The notes under the pieces: model-generated
What the model saw: only the letters and a program-made list of their open reading frames with translations
What the model was told of the DNA's origin: nothing
The model's database searches: none
Source: Actinomycetota bacterium
GTDB lineage: Bacteria > Actinomycetota > Acidimicrobiia > Acidimicrobiales > Acidimicrobiaceae
Reading direction: 5' to 3'
Assembly (NCBI GenBank): GCA_004366215.1
Contig: ML178769.1
Coordinates: forward strand, 1-6,171
DNA: 6,171 bases
Made by a program: the position numbers and the translations under genes
Shown: positions 5,473 to 6,171 of the stretch, one piece after another
Numbering within the stretch: the stretch's first letter is position 1
Layout: each line of letters begins with the position of its first letter

Positions 5473-6171
5473 TCAGGAGTCCTCGAGGTCTCCCCGACCA
5501 AACTCTGGCAGGGGCCCGGTCGGTCTCGACTCGTCGCCAAAGAGCGCGACGACGTCCGAGGCGCCAACAGCGCCGTTATCCTCGAGCGACGGGTCCCGAA
5601 CGACCCCTGCTTCCGACGAGAGGCTCGAGCCGAGCCGCTGTGCGTCACCCAGCATCTCCTCGCTCGCCGCCCGGAGGTGCTCAGACTCGCTCGCGAGCGA
5701 GCTTCCTTCACTGAGCAGCGTCTCGATCGTCACTCGGGTGTGGCGCGCGAGCTCCTGGAGGGTCTCGTCGAGGTGTGACCCCTCCGCACGCACCCGCTCG
5801 ATGAGCTGCGAGAGGCCGGCCGCGAGCTCCTCGCTGCGAGCCCGCAGCGCCTTGACACGTCCTTCGAAGTCTGCAAGGAACTCATCTTGCATCGCCCGCG
5901 CCCGTTGGCGCGCCTCGTCGATGAGCCGAGCAGCCTGGCGGTGCGCCTCTGCGCGCAGCGCCTCAGCCTCGGCCTCCGCGTCGCGCCTGAGCGTCGCCGC
6001 GGTCTCCTGGGCGAGGCGCAACGTTCGCCCGATGATCGAGTCCGGGTCCTCTGCGCCGAAGGACTCGCCGGCGGATGCTCGGCTCGCCTGGGCAAGGCGA
6101 GCCTCGTAGGTCTTGAGGCGCTCCCGCGCCTCCTCGAGCTCTCGCTCGAGCACCTCGACGCCCTGCGCCAC
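5473..6171 (-). CDS. divIVA: DivIVA-family polar growth/cell division protein, C-terminal part (5' end outside window)
   Basis: The minus-strand frame enters at 6171 and ends at TGA 5475-5473, giving 232 residues. Residues 5-28 are heptad-like (VLERELEEARERLKTYEARLAQ). DPDSIIGRTLRLAQETA (42-58) then an Ala/Glu/Arg-rich helix (RRDAEAEAEALRAEAHRQAARLIDEARQRA) match the second coiled-coil region of DivIVA proteins. Another helical stretch runs to about 180, and a low-complexity acidic tail ends in GRGDLEDS. DivIVA proteins mark cell poles and septa and organise cell-wall synthesis in actinobacteria. The N-terminal membrane-binding segment (F..RGYDRDEVD-like) is not in the window, so the first in-window codon, a GTG, is probably an internal Val rather than the start. 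A generic coiled-coil protein is the alternative, but the GRTLRLAQETA block and the position beside the DksA-like/lspA genes favour DivIVA. Confidence 0.82.
   Translation of the reverse strand: MAQGVEVLERELEEARERLKTYEARLAQASRASAGESFGAEDPDSIIGRTLRLAQETAATLRRDAEAEAEALRAEAHRQAARLIDEARQRARAMQDEFLADFEGRVKALRARSEELAAGLSQLIERVRAEGSHLDETLQELARHTRVTIETLLSEGSSLASESEHLRAASEEMLGDAQRLGSSLSSEAGVVRDPSLEDNGAVGASDVVALFGDESRPTGPLPEFGRGDLEDS

Noticed and set aside
1..6171. Mobile elements, CRISPR arrays, tRNA genes, or a defence or biosynthetic system.
   Set aside because: No transposase or integrase, no spaced direct repeats, no tRNA-like cloverleaf was seen, and almost all of the window is accounted for by core genes.

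Overview
The window is very GC-rich with strongly G/C-biased third codon positions. It looks like a chromosomal housekeeping region of an actinobacterium. The evidence is a DivIVA-type coiled-coil protein, a C4 zinc-finger DksA/TraR-like protein, LspA and an RluA-family pseudouridine synthase together, plus an IleRS with actinobacterial wording (NWYVRRSR, EYVGQTRGWFYTLHVL). An acidimicrobial-type actinobacterium is a guess from overall resemblance only.

Layout, left to right. Positions 1-306 (+) hold the last 101 codons of a sigma-70 family sigma factor (end of region 3 plus region 4), cut by the window edge. Only 4 bases separate it from a convergent minus-strand group. Read in its own direction that group is DksA/TraR-like protein (2128-1676), lspA (about 1658-1221) and an RluA-family pseudouridine synthase (about 1240-311). 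These genes are packed so tightly, with at least one real overlap, that they look like one operon. Positions 2129-2250 form a compact divergent control region. It has a leader with a GC-rich hairpin, overlapping palindromes and a doubled Shine-Dalgarno sequence for the DksA-like gene, and a TAnnnT -10 element placed so that the ileS mRNA could be leaderless. Positions 2251-5454 (+) encode a complete 1067-residue isoleucyl-tRNA synthetase of the eukaryote-like (IleRS2) type. Positions 5473-6171 (-) hold the C-terminal part of a DivIVA-family protein that runs off the right edge.

Functionally this is core cell biology: transcription initiation (sigma, DksA-like), translation (IleRS, rRNA/tRNA pseudouridylation), lipoprotein maturation (LspA) and polar growth or division (DivIVA). 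The minus-strand genes resemble the conserved tail of the actinobacterial division cluster, and ileS sits inside that block in the opposite orientation.

I did not find a new mobile element, CRISPR array, toxin or defence system. The points most worth a second look are residue-level: a His-to-Gln change in the IleRS editing site, a rewritten -35 recognition helix in the sigma factor, and the loss of the coiled-coil-tip acidic motif in the DksA-like protein. The structured leader between the divergent genes also deserves attention.
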